A program made the position numbers and the translations under genes. A model generated the notes under the pieces. That model was not told where the DNA came from and ran no database searches. It saw nothing but the letters and a program-made list of their open reading frames with translations. Positions 7,501 through 15,548 of a stretch of 64,000 bases of DNA are shown here, piece after piece; the stretch's first letter is position 1; every line of letters begins with the position of its first letter. This DNA is from B30-G6 sp964633115 (GTDB lineage Bacteria; Desulfobacterota; Desulfobacteria; Desulfobacterales; B30-G6), in contig CAZWEO010000011.1 of assembly GCA_964633115.1 (NCBI GenBank), forward strand, positions 7,527 through 71,526. The letters run 5' to 3'.

Positions 7501-9993
7501 ATGGAAAAATCCACCTGCGATCTTTGCGGCCTCCCCTTGAAACACGGCAGCGTGGTCTGCAAAGAGTTTGATACCCCTATATATTTTTGCTGCAATGGCT
7601 GCCGCCAGGTATACCAGATGTTGATGGCCGCCTCCAACGACCCGGATCCACAGACATTTCAGAACACAGAAATATACAAGCGTTGTGTGGCCACCGGCAT
7701 TATCCCCAAAACCACACAAGATCTCAAAAAACGATACCGGGAAAACACCACAGTCGCGCGACAGCTTAATTCATATAGCGATAGGTCCAACACTTCCGCC
7801 AACACAATCAAAGCTGATACCGACCTGAGCTTGGATCTTAAAGTTCAAGGCATGTGGTGTCCTGCCTGTGCTTGGGTAATTGAGGAAACCCTTCTTCAGC
7901 AACCGGGCGTTGTAAACGCAACCTGCCGTTTCACTACGGATCAGATCAGGCTGAGTTACAATCCGGTAACTACCTCGCCCCATAAGCTCCTTGCTGTTAT
8001 CGAGAAACTCGGATACCAAAGCACGCCCGCTGATGCCGATCCAAAGCACAGCGCCTATCGCAAAGAGTTCATCCGACTGGGTATTTCTGCCTTCATAACC
8101 ATGAATGTCATGATGCTGTCTTTCGCCCTCTATACAGGCTTTTTCACCCAGATTACGACGGATACCGTTCAAAAACTCACCTGGCCCTTGGTTGTTATGA
8201 GCTGCATCGTATTTTTTTATGGCGGTGCACCCATCCATCGCCGGGCTCTCTCCGGATTGCTCAAAGCCTCAGCGGGTATGGAATCGCTCATCAGCATTGG
8301 TGCCAGCAGTGCCTTTTTTTACAGCCTGTTCAACTGGTGGACCGGTAGTATTCATTTGTATTTCGATACGACCTGTATGTTGATCTCCTTGGTGCTGGTC
8401 GGCAAAACCATCGAACAACGCGCCAAAGACCGTATCAAGGATCAGATCGGCAGCTTTATGGAAATGCAGCCTTCCAAAGTCCGCATTTGTACGACTGATT
8501 TCCCCACTGGCAAGTATGTACATTTAGGGCAACTCTCTTATGGAGATATTTTCAAAGTTGTTGCGTCGGAAACCATACCGGCGGATGGACGCATTCTGGA
8601 TGGCCATGCCCGCATCGATGAAAGCACTTTGAGTGGGGAAGCCCGTCCAATTCGCAAAAAACCAGGCGATCGCGTTAGCGGTGGTACCCGGATAGTCTCC
8701 GGGTCAATTAAGGTTACGGCCAGAGCAATCGGTAAAGACTCGCTGGTGGGCCAGCTAGCCGCGGTAATGGACGCAGCGATCGATCGCAAAACACAGATGG
8801 AGGACATCACAGATAAAGCCCTTAAATATTTTGTTCCCGCAATCGTATTGCTGGCGCTCATCTCAGCCTCTGTTTGTCTTGCTCTTGGCTTGCCGCTTCA
8901 AACTGCCATCATTCGCGCCGTCACTGTCCTGGTTATTTCCTGCCCATGCGCCCTGGGGGTTGCCATCCCCCTGGCCCGTGTTGCCAGCATTTCCCTGGCC
9001 GGCAAGCAAGGGATCCTGGTCCATCATTTCACCGCATTTGACCGTATCCACAAGGTCGATACGATTGTTTTTGACAAAACCGGGACACTGACCCAGGGTG
9101 AGTGGGATCTGTTGGATACGCAAACATTCAAGCAATGGGATCCACATTCTGTCCTTTCGCTTGCAGCCGGACTTGAATTGCATGCGTCTCATTATATTGG
9201 CGCGGCGCTTGTGCAGGCCGCCCAAAATAAACACATAGAGCCGGCGACAGCTATGCAAGTGGTCGAGCAGGACAATGGCATCACCGGCTATATCGATGGT
9301 GCTTTTATTAAAATCGGATCAGCTGATTTTTTAGATGCTGAACTGAAAAAAACAGATGCAATCGAAGCGGATGCTCCCAACAACCTCACCGGACCGATTT
9401 CTTTTGTCTATATGAGTGTGGATGACAAGCCATGCGCCTGCTTTCTGTTTGGCGACAGCATCCGCGATTCAAGCCCCAGCGTAATTTCTCACATGCAACA
9501 GCAAGGACAAAAACTTGCCTTACTCTCTGGTGACAGCCAGGCTACCACCGATGCTGTTGGTCATACACTCGGCTTATCCGACTGCCATGGTGATATGTTG
9601 CCTGAAGACAAAGCTGCTTTTATTAAAGCACGACGAAATCAAGGCTCTTGTATTGCCATGGTGGGCGACGGGATCAATGACGTACCAGCCCTGGCATCTG
9701 CCGATCTAGGTATTGCGGTCCATTCTGCCCATCGAATCGGGACCGAGGCCAGCGCCATTACCCTCATGCGAAACGATCCTGCCCAGATTGAAACCTTTAA
9801 AATGCTGGCCCTCCAAGTGAATCGGACCATACGCAAAAACCTCGTGTTCACGTTTTTTTACAACATCATCAGCATACCCATTGCCATGAGCGGCTTGTTG
9901 AATCCATTGGTGGCCATAAGCGCCATGCTGCTAAGCAGCCTGAGCGTAACCGGAAACACCCTGCGACTCACCCGCAGTGCAGATCCAAAATAA
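7501..9993 (+). CDS. ccoI: Copper-translocating P-type ATPase, CcoI/FixI type
   Basis: An 830-residue P1B-type ATPase. It begins with a cysteine-rich metal-binding domain (C6-X2-C9, then YFCCNGC near 29-34) of the type found in CcoI/FixI. A heavy-metal-associated domain with GMWCPAC follows (C120, C123), then the membrane part with the copper-selective CPC motif (C481-P-C483), the phosphorylation motif DKTGT (D525) and GDGINDVPA (about 722). The two-part N-terminus and the location after a cbb3 operon point to the exporter that supplies copper to the CuB site during oxidase assembly, rather than general copper detoxification. GMWCPACAW is like the variant HMA motif of CcoI. The start is ATG 7501; no strong ribosome site is visible. 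Confidence 0.88.
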   Translation: MEKSTCDLCGLPLKHGSVVCKEFDTPIYFCCNGCRQVYQMLMAASNDPDPQTFQNTEIYKRCVATGIIPKTTQDLKKRYRENTTVARQLNSYSDRSNTSANTIKADTDLSLDLKVQGMWCPACAWVIEETLLQQPGVVNATCRFTTDQIRLSYNPVTTSPHKLLAVIEKLGYQSTPADADPKHSAYRKEFIRLGISAFITMNVMMLSFALYTGFFTQITTDTVQKLTWPLVVMSCIVFFYGGAPIHRRALSGLLKASAGMESLISIGASSAFFYSLFNWWTGSIHLYFDTTCMLISLVLVGKTIEQRAKDRIKDQIGSFMEMQPSKVRICTTDFPTGKYVHLGQLSYGDIFKVVASETIPADGRILDGHARIDESTLSGEARPIRKKPGDRVSGGTRIVSGSIKVTARAIGKDSLVGQLAAVMDAAIDRKTQMEDITDKALKYFVPAIVLLALISASVCLALGLPLQTAIIRAVTVLVISCPCALGVAIPLARVASISLAGKQGILVHHFTAFDRIHKVDTIVFDKTGTLTQGEWDLLDTQTFKQWDPHSVLSLAAGLELHASHYIGAALVQAAQNKHIEPATAMQVVEQDNGITGYIDGAFIKIGSADFLDAELKKTDAIEADAPNNLTGPISFVYMSVDDKPCACFLFGDSIRDSSPSVISHMQQQGQKLALLSGDSQATTDAVGHTLGLSDCHGDMLPEDKAAFIKARRNQGSCIAMVGDGINDVPALASADLGIAVHSAHRIGTEASAITLMRNDPAQIETFKMLALQVNRTIRKNLVFTFFYNIISIPIAMSGLLNPLVAISAMLLSSLSVTGNTLRLTRSADPK

Positions 9994-10043
9994 AATTTTA
10001 GGTTATATTTACCTCAATGTTGCAACGATTAGTTTTATTTGGC

Positions 10044-10070
10044 TTGACAATTACCGGCATTAATTTAAAT
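10044..10070 (+). promoter_or_regulatory. Possible sigma-70 promoter for ubiG-ubiE
   Basis: TTGACA at 10044-10049 and TTAAAT at 10065-10070 are separated by 15 bases in the AT-rich gap before ubiG. The -35 box is perfect, but the -10 box and the spacing are weak, so this is only a candidate. Confidence 0.3.
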
Positions 10071-10140
10071 TTGGATCGCGTTTTATTTTACAATATTTTA
10101 ACCTATTTTTAAGAAAGAAGATATTACTTGGCCGAATTTT

Positions 10141-10848
10141 ATGACCACAGCAGCTGAAAATATCGATCCCGATCAGATCATCCTTTTCGAGCAGCATGCT
10201 CAGGATTGGTGGGATCGTCAGGGGCCGCTTAAAGCCTTGCATGATATCAATCCCGTACGTCTGCAATATATCGAGGCTCGTTCCGGTATTTTAGGCAAAT
10301 CGATTCTGGATGTAGGCTGTGGCGGCGGTTTGCTGTCTGAACCCATGGCAATGACAGGGGGGCATGTTATCGGAATCGATATGTCGGCCGCAGCCTTGCG
10401 GGCTGCAAAGGAGCATGCCGATGGGATGGGAATTGAAATCGCCTATCGCCAGATGACGGCCGAAATTATGGCCGGTCAATCGCCAGGTGCCTTTGATATG
10501 GTCACCTGCATGGAGCTGCTGGAACATGTACCCCATCCGGATTCGGTTCTGAATGCATGTCACACGCTGCTAAAGCCCGGCGGTCATGTTTTTTTGGCAA
10601 CCGTCAATCGGACTTGGATCGCATATTTATTAGTCATAATAGCGGCTGAATATCTTCTCAAAATCGTAAGGCAGGGAACCCATGCCTACCGCAAGTTCAT
10701 TCGACCAGCTGAGCTGGAGCAATGGGCCCTATCTGCTGGTCTTAAGGTACGCAATCTTTCGGGCGTGCTATACAGCCCCTTTAGTGGAAATGCACGTCTG
10801 ACTTCGTTAACCAAAATGAATTATTTGATGCATTTACAGAAGCCATGA
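10141..10848 (+). CDS. ubiG: UbiG-like 3-demethylubiquinone O-methyltransferase
   Basis: A 235-residue class I SAM-dependent methyltransferase matching UbiG closely. It has the N-terminal FEQHAQDWWD segment, the SAM-binding motif LDVGCGGGLLSEP, the DMSAAAL acidic loop, CMELLEHVP, and the late AHAYRKF-like region as THAYRKFIRP. UbiG methylates ring hydroxyls of quinone precursors at two steps. It overlaps ubiE by four bases, so the two quinone methyltransferases are made together. Ubiquinone synthesis is uncommon in this phylum; the substrate could be another quinone precursor. Family assignment is strong, while the exact product in this organism is not determined by the sequence. Confidence 0.85.
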   Translation: MTTAAENIDPDQIILFEQHAQDWWDRQGPLKALHDINPVRLQYIEARSGILGKSILDVGCGGGLLSEPMAMTGGHVIGIDMSAAALRAAKEHADGMGIEIAYRQMTAEIMAGQSPGAFDMVTCMELLEHVPHPDSVLNACHTLLKPGGHVFLATVNRTWIAYLLVIIAAEYLLKIVRQGTHAYRKFIRPAELEQWALSAGLKVRNLSGVLYSPFSGNARLTSLTKMNYLMHLQKP

Positions 10849-11693
10849 ATAAAGAAAATAATAAAAAAATCAGTGGACTGAAACCGCCGGCTTGGCTCGA
10901 TAAACAGGAACGCCAAAGAATTTTTGATGATCAGGTGGATGCCTCCGGTTCCGCCTATTTTGGATTTCACCGTCATCGTGCCACCGACAAAGTTAAAACC
11001 GTATTGTCCCATTTTAACCGGGTGGCGCCCAAGTATGACCTCATGAACTCCGTGCTAAGCTTCTGGATCCATCACGCTTGGAAACGCATGGCCATCCGTA
11101 TGTTAGGCCTTCAGCCGGGTGACCAAATCCTGGATATCTGCGGCGGTACCGGTGATCTGGCGGTACTATCCGCCAGACGTATTGGATCCCGTGGCAATGT
11201 CTTCATCTACGATATCAATCGTGCCATGATGGAAGCTGGTAAAATACGACCGGAAAACATTGAGTTGCAAACATCGATTCACTACATCCAGGGTGATGCC
11301 GAACGGATCGCCTGTCCGGACAATCGATTTGATGCGGCCATGGTTGGATTTGGTATCCGCAATTTGACCCATTTACAACTCGGTTTTGAAGAAATGTATC
11401 GCGTTCTCAAACCGGGCGGGAAAGTCATGTGCTTGGAATTTTCCAAACCCGTCAATCCGGTATTTCGCTGGTTGTATGATTTTTATTCGTTTCAGATCAT
11501 GCCCCTGGCGGGCGCCTTGATTGCGGGTTCACGCCAATCCTATTGCTGCTTGTCCGAAACCATCCGCATGTTTGCCTCCGCCGACGAACTCAAGCAAATC
11601 CTGGAAAAAATCGGTTTTAAAAGCGTCTCCTACAAACGCTTAACCAATGGAATTGCAGTGATCCACATTGGCCGTAAGCCAATGGCACCCTAG
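10845..11693 (+). CDS. ubiE: UbiE/MenG quinone C-methyltransferase
   Basis: A 282-residue protein with the UbiE/MenG signature: YDLMNSVLSFWIHHAWKR, the SAM site DICGGTGDL, and an FGIRNLTHLQLGFEEMYRVLKPGG-type segment near residues 165-190. It adds the ring methyl group to demethylmenaquinone or to the ubiquinone precursor. About 45-50 N-terminal residues exceed the usual UbiE length and are hydrophilic; ATG 10845 overlaps the ubiG stop, which favours this start. The YYSFQ-like late motif reads YDFYSFQIMP. It works with the UbiA-family and UbiB-family genes found at 44800 and 46489, although these are not linked in one operon. Confidence 0.88.
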   Translation: MNKENNKKISGLKPPAWLDKQERQRIFDDQVDASGSAYFGFHRHRATDKVKTVLSHFNRVAPKYDLMNSVLSFWIHHAWKRMAIRMLGLQPGDQILDICGGTGDLAVLSARRIGSRGNVFIYDINRAMMEAGKIRPENIELQTSIHYIQGDAERIACPDNRFDAAMVGFGIRNLTHLQLGFEEMYRVLKPGGKVMCLEFSKPVNPVFRWLYDFYSFQIMPLAGALIAGSRQSYCCLSETIRMFASADELKQILEKIGFKSVSYKRLTNGIAVIHIGRKPMAP

Positions 11694-11744
11694 ACGTATT
11701 TACAGACTTCGTCTATCTGGGGAAAGCTGGATCGGGAGGATTGC

Positions 11745-12887
11745 ATGGCAGATAAAGCCTGGCAAATCATCAATCCAAATGGAAAATACCGTGTCGTGGT
11801 GACGAAAGCGCTGCCCGGGCAGCGCTGGACGGAAATTTTAGTGGCTGCCGATTGCCGCATTGAGGTGTCAACATCAACCCATGTGCTGAACAGTGATCAA
11901 ATTCACGCTGCTTTTGGTGAACAATGCGATGGTGCCATAGGCCAACTAACCGAAACGTGGGACCACACCCTGTTCCAAGCTCTCAAAAATGCCGGCGGCC
12001 GAGCCTACAGCAATTATGCCGTTGGCTTCAACAATGTCGATGTTGCTGCAGCCACTCGCCATGGCATTCCCGTGGGCAATACGCCAGGTGTTCTCACCGA
12101 AACCACGGCCGAAATGGCGGTCGCCCTAACTTTTGCGGCTGCGCGTCGATTGGGGGAGGCCGAACGCTTTCAGCGTCAAGGCAAATACACCGGCTGGCTA
12201 CCGACACTCTTTATGGGCGAATTGCTGGTTGGTAAAACATTAGGTATTATTGGAGCCGGTCGTATCGGAGCGGTTTATGCCCGCATGATGGTCGCAGGTC
12301 ACCACATGAACTTGGTCTACTCCGATGTTCAAGCTAATCAGGAATTAGAAAGTTATATCCAAGCTTATGCTACATTTTTAGAACAACAAGGGCTACCGCC
12401 GGTTACCTGTCAACGTATCGAAAATCTCGACGATCTTCTGAAACAAGCCCATGTGGTCAGCATCCACACGGTTCTGGACGAATCAACCCATCATTTGATC
12501 AATGCTTCGAGCTTGGCTTGCATGCATGAAAATGCCATCCTGATTAACACTAGCCGTGGTCCCGTCATCGATGAGGCCGCCCTGGTGGCCCATTGTCAAA
12601 ATTATCCCAATTTCAGGGCTGGATTAGATGTATTCGAAGATGAACCAGCTATGAAACCAGGATTGGTTGATCTGGAAAATGTGGTTATCGTACCGCATAT
12701 TGCCTCGGCCACCAATTGGACCCGTCAGGGAATGGCCACTTTGGCCGCCGCCAATGTGGCCGCCATCCTCCAAGGTTATCCGGTTTGGTCCAACGCTGAT
12801 ATCCGTCCCTTTCTCGGTGACAACACACCCTTGGCAGCCCCCAGCATCCTGAATGCCAAGGAGTTAGGCTTGAACTATTTCTCTTAA
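11745..12887 (+). CDS. NADH/NADPH hydroxypyruvate reductase, plant HPR1-like
   Basis: A 380-residue D-2-hydroxyacid dehydrogenase. The dinucleotide motif GAGRIG is at 170-175, the substrate and catalytic region NTSRGPVID around 270, and the catalytic histidine in PHIAS. Much of the sequence follows the plant peroxisomal hydroxypyruvate reductase almost segment by segment: NPNGKYRVVVTK at the start, IGQLTE, YAVGFNNVDV, GNTPGVLTETTAE, a GWLP-LF-G segment, YARMMV, and KELGL at the end. The reaction would be hydroxypyruvate or glyoxylate to glycerate or glycolate. GGGAGGA before ATG 11745 fixes the start. The terminal TAA overlaps the stop of the convergent FecR gene. It is distinct from common bacterial GhrA/GhrB types. 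Confidence 0.85.
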   Translation: MADKAWQIINPNGKYRVVVTKALPGQRWTEILVAADCRIEVSTSTHVLNSDQIHAAFGEQCDGAIGQLTETWDHTLFQALKNAGGRAYSNYAVGFNNVDVAAATRHGIPVGNTPGVLTETTAEMAVALTFAAARRLGEAERFQRQGKYTGWLPTLFMGELLVGKTLGIIGAGRIGAVYARMMVAGHHMNLVYSDVQANQELESYIQAYATFLEQQGLPPVTCQRIENLDDLLKQAHVVSIHTVLDESTHHLINASSLACMHENAILINTSRGPVIDEAALVAHCQNYPNFRAGLDVFEDEPAMKPGLVDLENVVIVPHIASATNWTRQGMATLAAANVAAILQGYPVWSNADIRPFLGDNTPLAAPSILNAKELGLNYFS

Positions 12888-13594
12888 TAATACCCATCCA
12901 CCATCTTTTTACGAACAAAAGGTGGTATGCGACCAACTAGTCTCTCAAGCATAATTAATTCTGCATCGGTATGGTTAAAAACCGGTGCTTTCACAATAAG
13001 ATGCTCAGACCCGGGGCCAAATATATAGCGGGGACTCTCATGGTGGAAGGTACGCACTTTATCACGGATTTTTGGATTGTAGCGTGAGATGATTTCAGCG
13101 CTGCCATAACAGGTGCATATGTAAGATTTAATCGGATCCGATTCCATATAAACCGCTGTACCGCGTACACCCATGACAGCCGTTCTGGTTTCCAATCTTC
13201 GTTTACCCCTTCCAAATACGGACAGAACCCTTCCGCTAAAAAGCATGAGTTTGGAAACAATTTTTTCTTTGGCACTTTTATCTGGTTCAGCAGACAGCGT
13301 CAATCGGGTGTTTTCCCGCAATAGATAAACCGAGCGATTCATCACCACGATGGCCTTACCGTCTATTCCGGTCATAATAGAGTCGCCAAGATTGACCGGG
13401 TCACCCATCTTCGCGGGCCTCCCATTCACACGCACGTCTCCTTCTAGCATCTGAATGCCTTGCGGATAATTTTTAACCCCCATGGCTAAAGCCAGCTGAA
13501 TCGTTCGCGGGAAACTAACTGGTCCCAATAGTCCACCAGCGACAATCCACAGGAGCAATCGCCGGCGTGCTGCATCTATTTCATACCTAGTCAT
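12884..13594 (-). CDS. FecR-domain protein (copy 1)
   Basis: A 236-residue protein with an RRRLLLW N-terminus followed by a hydrophobic stretch (about 12-36), which could be a signal peptide with a twin-arginine flavour or a membrane anchor. The FecR domain spans about 45-160 and contains VNLGDSIMTG, IVVMNRSVYLL and the RTAVMGVRGT segment typical of FecR-type periplasmic proteins. The tail is charged and ends near a conserved FNHTDAELIMLE. Classical FecR signals to an ECF sigma factor, but no sigma factor or TonB receptor is adjacent. A paralogue lies immediately upstream at 13649 with clearly similar sequence, so this is a tandem duplication. Function unknown. Confidence 0.75.
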   Translation of the reverse strand: MTRYEIDAARRRLLLWIVAGGLLGPVSFPRTIQLALAMGVKNYPQGIQMLEGDVRVNGRPAKMGDPVNLGDSIMTGIDGKAIVVMNRSVYLLRENTRLTLSAEPDKSAKEKIVSKLMLFSGRVLSVFGRGKRRLETRTAVMGVRGTAVYMESDPIKSYICTCYGSAEIISRYNPKIRDKVRTFHHESPRYIFGPGSEHLIVKAPVFNHTDAELIMLERLVGRIPPFVRKKMVDGYY

Positions 13595-13648
13595 AAGCCC
13601 CCATTATTGAATCTCTGTGATTATAAAATTATAGCCGAAAAAAATCTA

Positions 13649-14380
13649 TTAATAACTACCGCCGGTGTCATCATCATAGCGACTGCCGCGCTTATCGCGC
13701 ATAAAGGGTGGTCTGCGTCCGACCATGGATTCTAGCATAATAAGTTCAGCGTCGGTATGATTGAATACCGGTGCCGCCACAAGGGTATCGTCAGCTCCGG
13801 GGCCATACACAAAACGCGGTTTGTCATGATAAAAAGTACGCACCTTCTCACGGACGCTGGGATCATGTCGCGCGACGATCTCCACCCGACCATAGCATGT
13901 ACACACATAGGTTTTGGTGGGCTCTGATTCCAAATAGACCGCCGTGCCCCGAACCCCAATAACTGCTGTAGCGGTCTCCAGACGCCGCTTGCCTTTGCCA
14001 AACACGGACAGAACCCTGCCATTGAGTAATTTGAGAATCGAAACCATTTTATCCTTGGTGCTTTTATCCGGTTCTTCAGATAGGGTCAGGCTGGTGTTTT
14101 CTCGCAACAAATAAACCGACCGATTCATCACCACAATGGCCTTGCCGTCATCACCGGTCACAATCATATCGCCATAATTGACTGGGCTTCCTTTGGCAGC
14201 AGGTATATTGTTAATACGCACATCACCTTCCACCAGCTGCATGCCTTGGGGATAGCTTCTGGCTCCCATGGCCAGCGCCATGCGAATCAGGTTCGGAAAC
14301 CATACGGGTCCCAGTAATCCACCGCCGAGGATCCATAATAAACATCTGCGTCGCATACGATCCAACACCTGCAGGTTCAT
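13649..14380 (-). CDS. FecR-domain protein (copy 2)
   Basis: A 243-residue paralogue of the next gene, alike along the whole length: an RRRCLLWI N-terminal hydrophobic segment, a FecR core with VNYGDMIVTG and TAVIGVRGT, a cysteine pair in CTCYG, and the shared FNHTDAELIMLE tail. The two proteins differ mainly in the last 15 residues, which are rich in Gly, Asp and Tyr here. The pair is transcribed away from the universal stress protein region, with a terminator-type hairpin between. Both carry the same CTCYG cysteines after the FecR core, a feature I do not associate with iron-signalling FecR proteins. Role not known. Confidence 0.75.
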   Translation of the reverse strand: MNLQVLDRMRRRCLLWILGGGLLGPVWFPNLIRMALAMGARSYPQGMQLVEGDVRINNIPAAKGSPVNYGDMIVTGDDGKAIVVMNRSVYLLRENTSLTLSEEPDKSTKDKMVSILKLLNGRVLSVFGKGKRRLETATAVIGVRGTAVYLESEPTKTYVCTCYGRVEIVARHDPSVREKVRTFYHDKPRFVYGPGADDTLVAAPVFNHTDAELIMLESMVGRRPPFMRDKRGSRYDDDTGGSY

Positions 14381-14513
14381 GATACCCCCTCTAATAACAT
14401 CGTTACACGATGTTATGGAACACGACCTACGTCGGTTTGATGCAAAAATATAATACCATTCCTACAAGGTGGTATCATACAGGCAAGCGGAAATGATATC
14501 AAGTTTTCAAAGT

Positions 14514-14549
14514 AAAAAAGGGTGTAGATGATTTCATCCACACCCTTTT
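14514..14549 (-). terminator. Rho-independent terminator, probably bidirectional
   Basis: Arms at 14520-14531 and 14534-14545 pair over 12 bases with one G-U pair and a 2-base loop. The + strand A-run at 14514-14519 gives a T-run on the - strand, and TTTT follows on the + strand. It lies downstream of the universal stress protein gene and is best read as its terminator. Confidence 0.8.
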
Positions 14550-14570
14550 GTTTAGGTTGACGTGAAATTA

Positions 14571-14590
14571 TTACCAGTTCCCACTGGTAA
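14571..14590 (-). other. Perfect hairpin after the universal stress protein gene
   Basis: TTACCAGT and ACTGGTAA form an 8-bp stem with a TCCC loop, starting 13 bases beyond the gene's stop. There is no T-run; it may protect the mRNA 3' end or assist the terminator downstream at 14514-14549. Confidence 0.5.
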
Positions 14591-14603
14591 GGCATTTCGA
14601 TTT

Positions 14604-15062
14604 CTAAGCCATCGCCGGCACCACCAACACCGGACAAGGCGCATGGCCAATGACATTCTGGGCCACGCTGCCCATGAGAACCCGTTCGAGGCCGGAGCGA
14701 CCCTGGGTCCCCATGCAGATCAAGTCGATACCGCGGTCTCTGGCTTCCTCAACAATGAACTCATGCGGTTTGCCGCCCATGCGTACAATCGTTTCACAGG
14801 CAATACCAGCTTTATCGACCTTTGCTTTACCAGTTTCCAGGTTCTGCCTGGCTTCGACCGACATCTTCTCCACCAGGTTGGGTGCCACTTCCATCTGATC
14901 TGGGAATAGATCCACAACACTGATCAAAAAGATCTGGCTGTTGCAAACGCTGCCCAGGCTGATAGCCTGGTCCACGGCAGCCTGGCTGTAGTCCGATCCG
15001 TCTACAGCCACCAATATTCTTTCGCCCCGGGTCAAGGGGCATGTAAGGCTTTCTTGTGACAT
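14604..15062 (-). CDS. Universal stress protein (UspA family)
   Basis: A 152-residue UspA-fold protein: ILVAVDGSDYS at the start, ISVVDL after strand 2, and the ATP-binding signature GTQGRSGLERVLMGSVAQNV followed by CPVLVVP at the end. I chose the ATG at 15062 because GGAGGT lies a few bases upstream; the longer open frame has no support. The downstream side carries a strong terminator. The neighbours upstream are a DUF1634-like membrane protein and a TauE/SafE exporter on the same strand, a trio often seen together in sulfate-reducing bacteria, suggesting a link to anion export or stress. Nucleotide binding is predicted from the G-X2-G-X9-G(S/T) pattern. Confidence 0.88.
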   Translation of the reverse strand: MSQESLTCPLTRGERILVAVDGSDYSQAAVDQAISLGSVCNSQIFLISVVDLFPDQMEVAPNLVEKMSVEARQNLETGKAKVDKAGIACETIVRMGGKPHEFIVEEARDRGIDLICMGTQGRSGLERVLMGSVAQNVIGHAPCPVLVVPAMA

Positions 15063-15106
15063 ATTTTCGACCTCCGAAATATCAAAACGCTTTCCAGCGG
15101 TTATTG

Positions 15107-15535
15107 TTAATGCCCTCCCCCGATCCCAATCATGGCCAAGGCCACCATGGCACTCACCCATAAGGATAGGAATACATAAAGATATATCTTTTCGGATGCA
15201 TATGCAAATGCCGAAACAATTAAGGCCCACAGGGCCACGCTGCATCCTAAGGCCAAACCAAACTGGGTAAAGCCGTCACCGTAGGTAAAATACTTGAGGT
15301 AAAAGTGGCCGCCTGGAAATCCACCGCCCACTTCTTGCCATATGGTCTGGGGATCTTTGCCTTCGAATATAGCATTAAACAGTTTATAGGGATTGAGAAC
15401 ATTTTTTTCGGGATTTGCCACGGAAATAACCGGACCGATCATGCAGATGATACAGGCGCCGATGGTTACCCAATATACGATGGAACCATAAATGTTCTGC
15501 ACTCGCGGGATTTTGGGAGTATTATCAGTATTCAT
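15107..15535 (-). CDS. DUF1634-like small membrane protein
   Basis: A 142-residue protein with three hydrophobic segments (about 18-38, 78-100 and 112-135). The start is the ATG at 15535, preceded by GAGGAGGTG; the longer frame upstream reaches into the exporter gene and is not used. Its resemblance to DUF1634 and its place directly after the TauE/SafE gene suggest an accessory subunit of that transporter, as seen in other proteobacterial gene pairs. It has no catalytic motif. It lies only 13 bases from the exporter stop, so the two are one transcript. Confidence 0.7.
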   Translation of the reverse strand: MNTDNTPKIPRVQNIYGSIVYWVTIGACIICMIGPVISVANPEKNVLNPYKLFNAIFEGKDPQTIWQEVGGGFPGGHFYLKYFTYGDGFTQFGLALGCSVALWALIVSAFAYASEKIYLYVFLSLWVSAMVALAMIGIGGGH

Positions 15536-15548
15536 ATCATCACCTCCT

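Noticed and set aside
7771..8238. 155-codon open frame on the - strand inside the copper ATPase gene
   Set aside because: It is the shadow of a well-supported + strand gene, with no ribosome site and no recognisable protein features.
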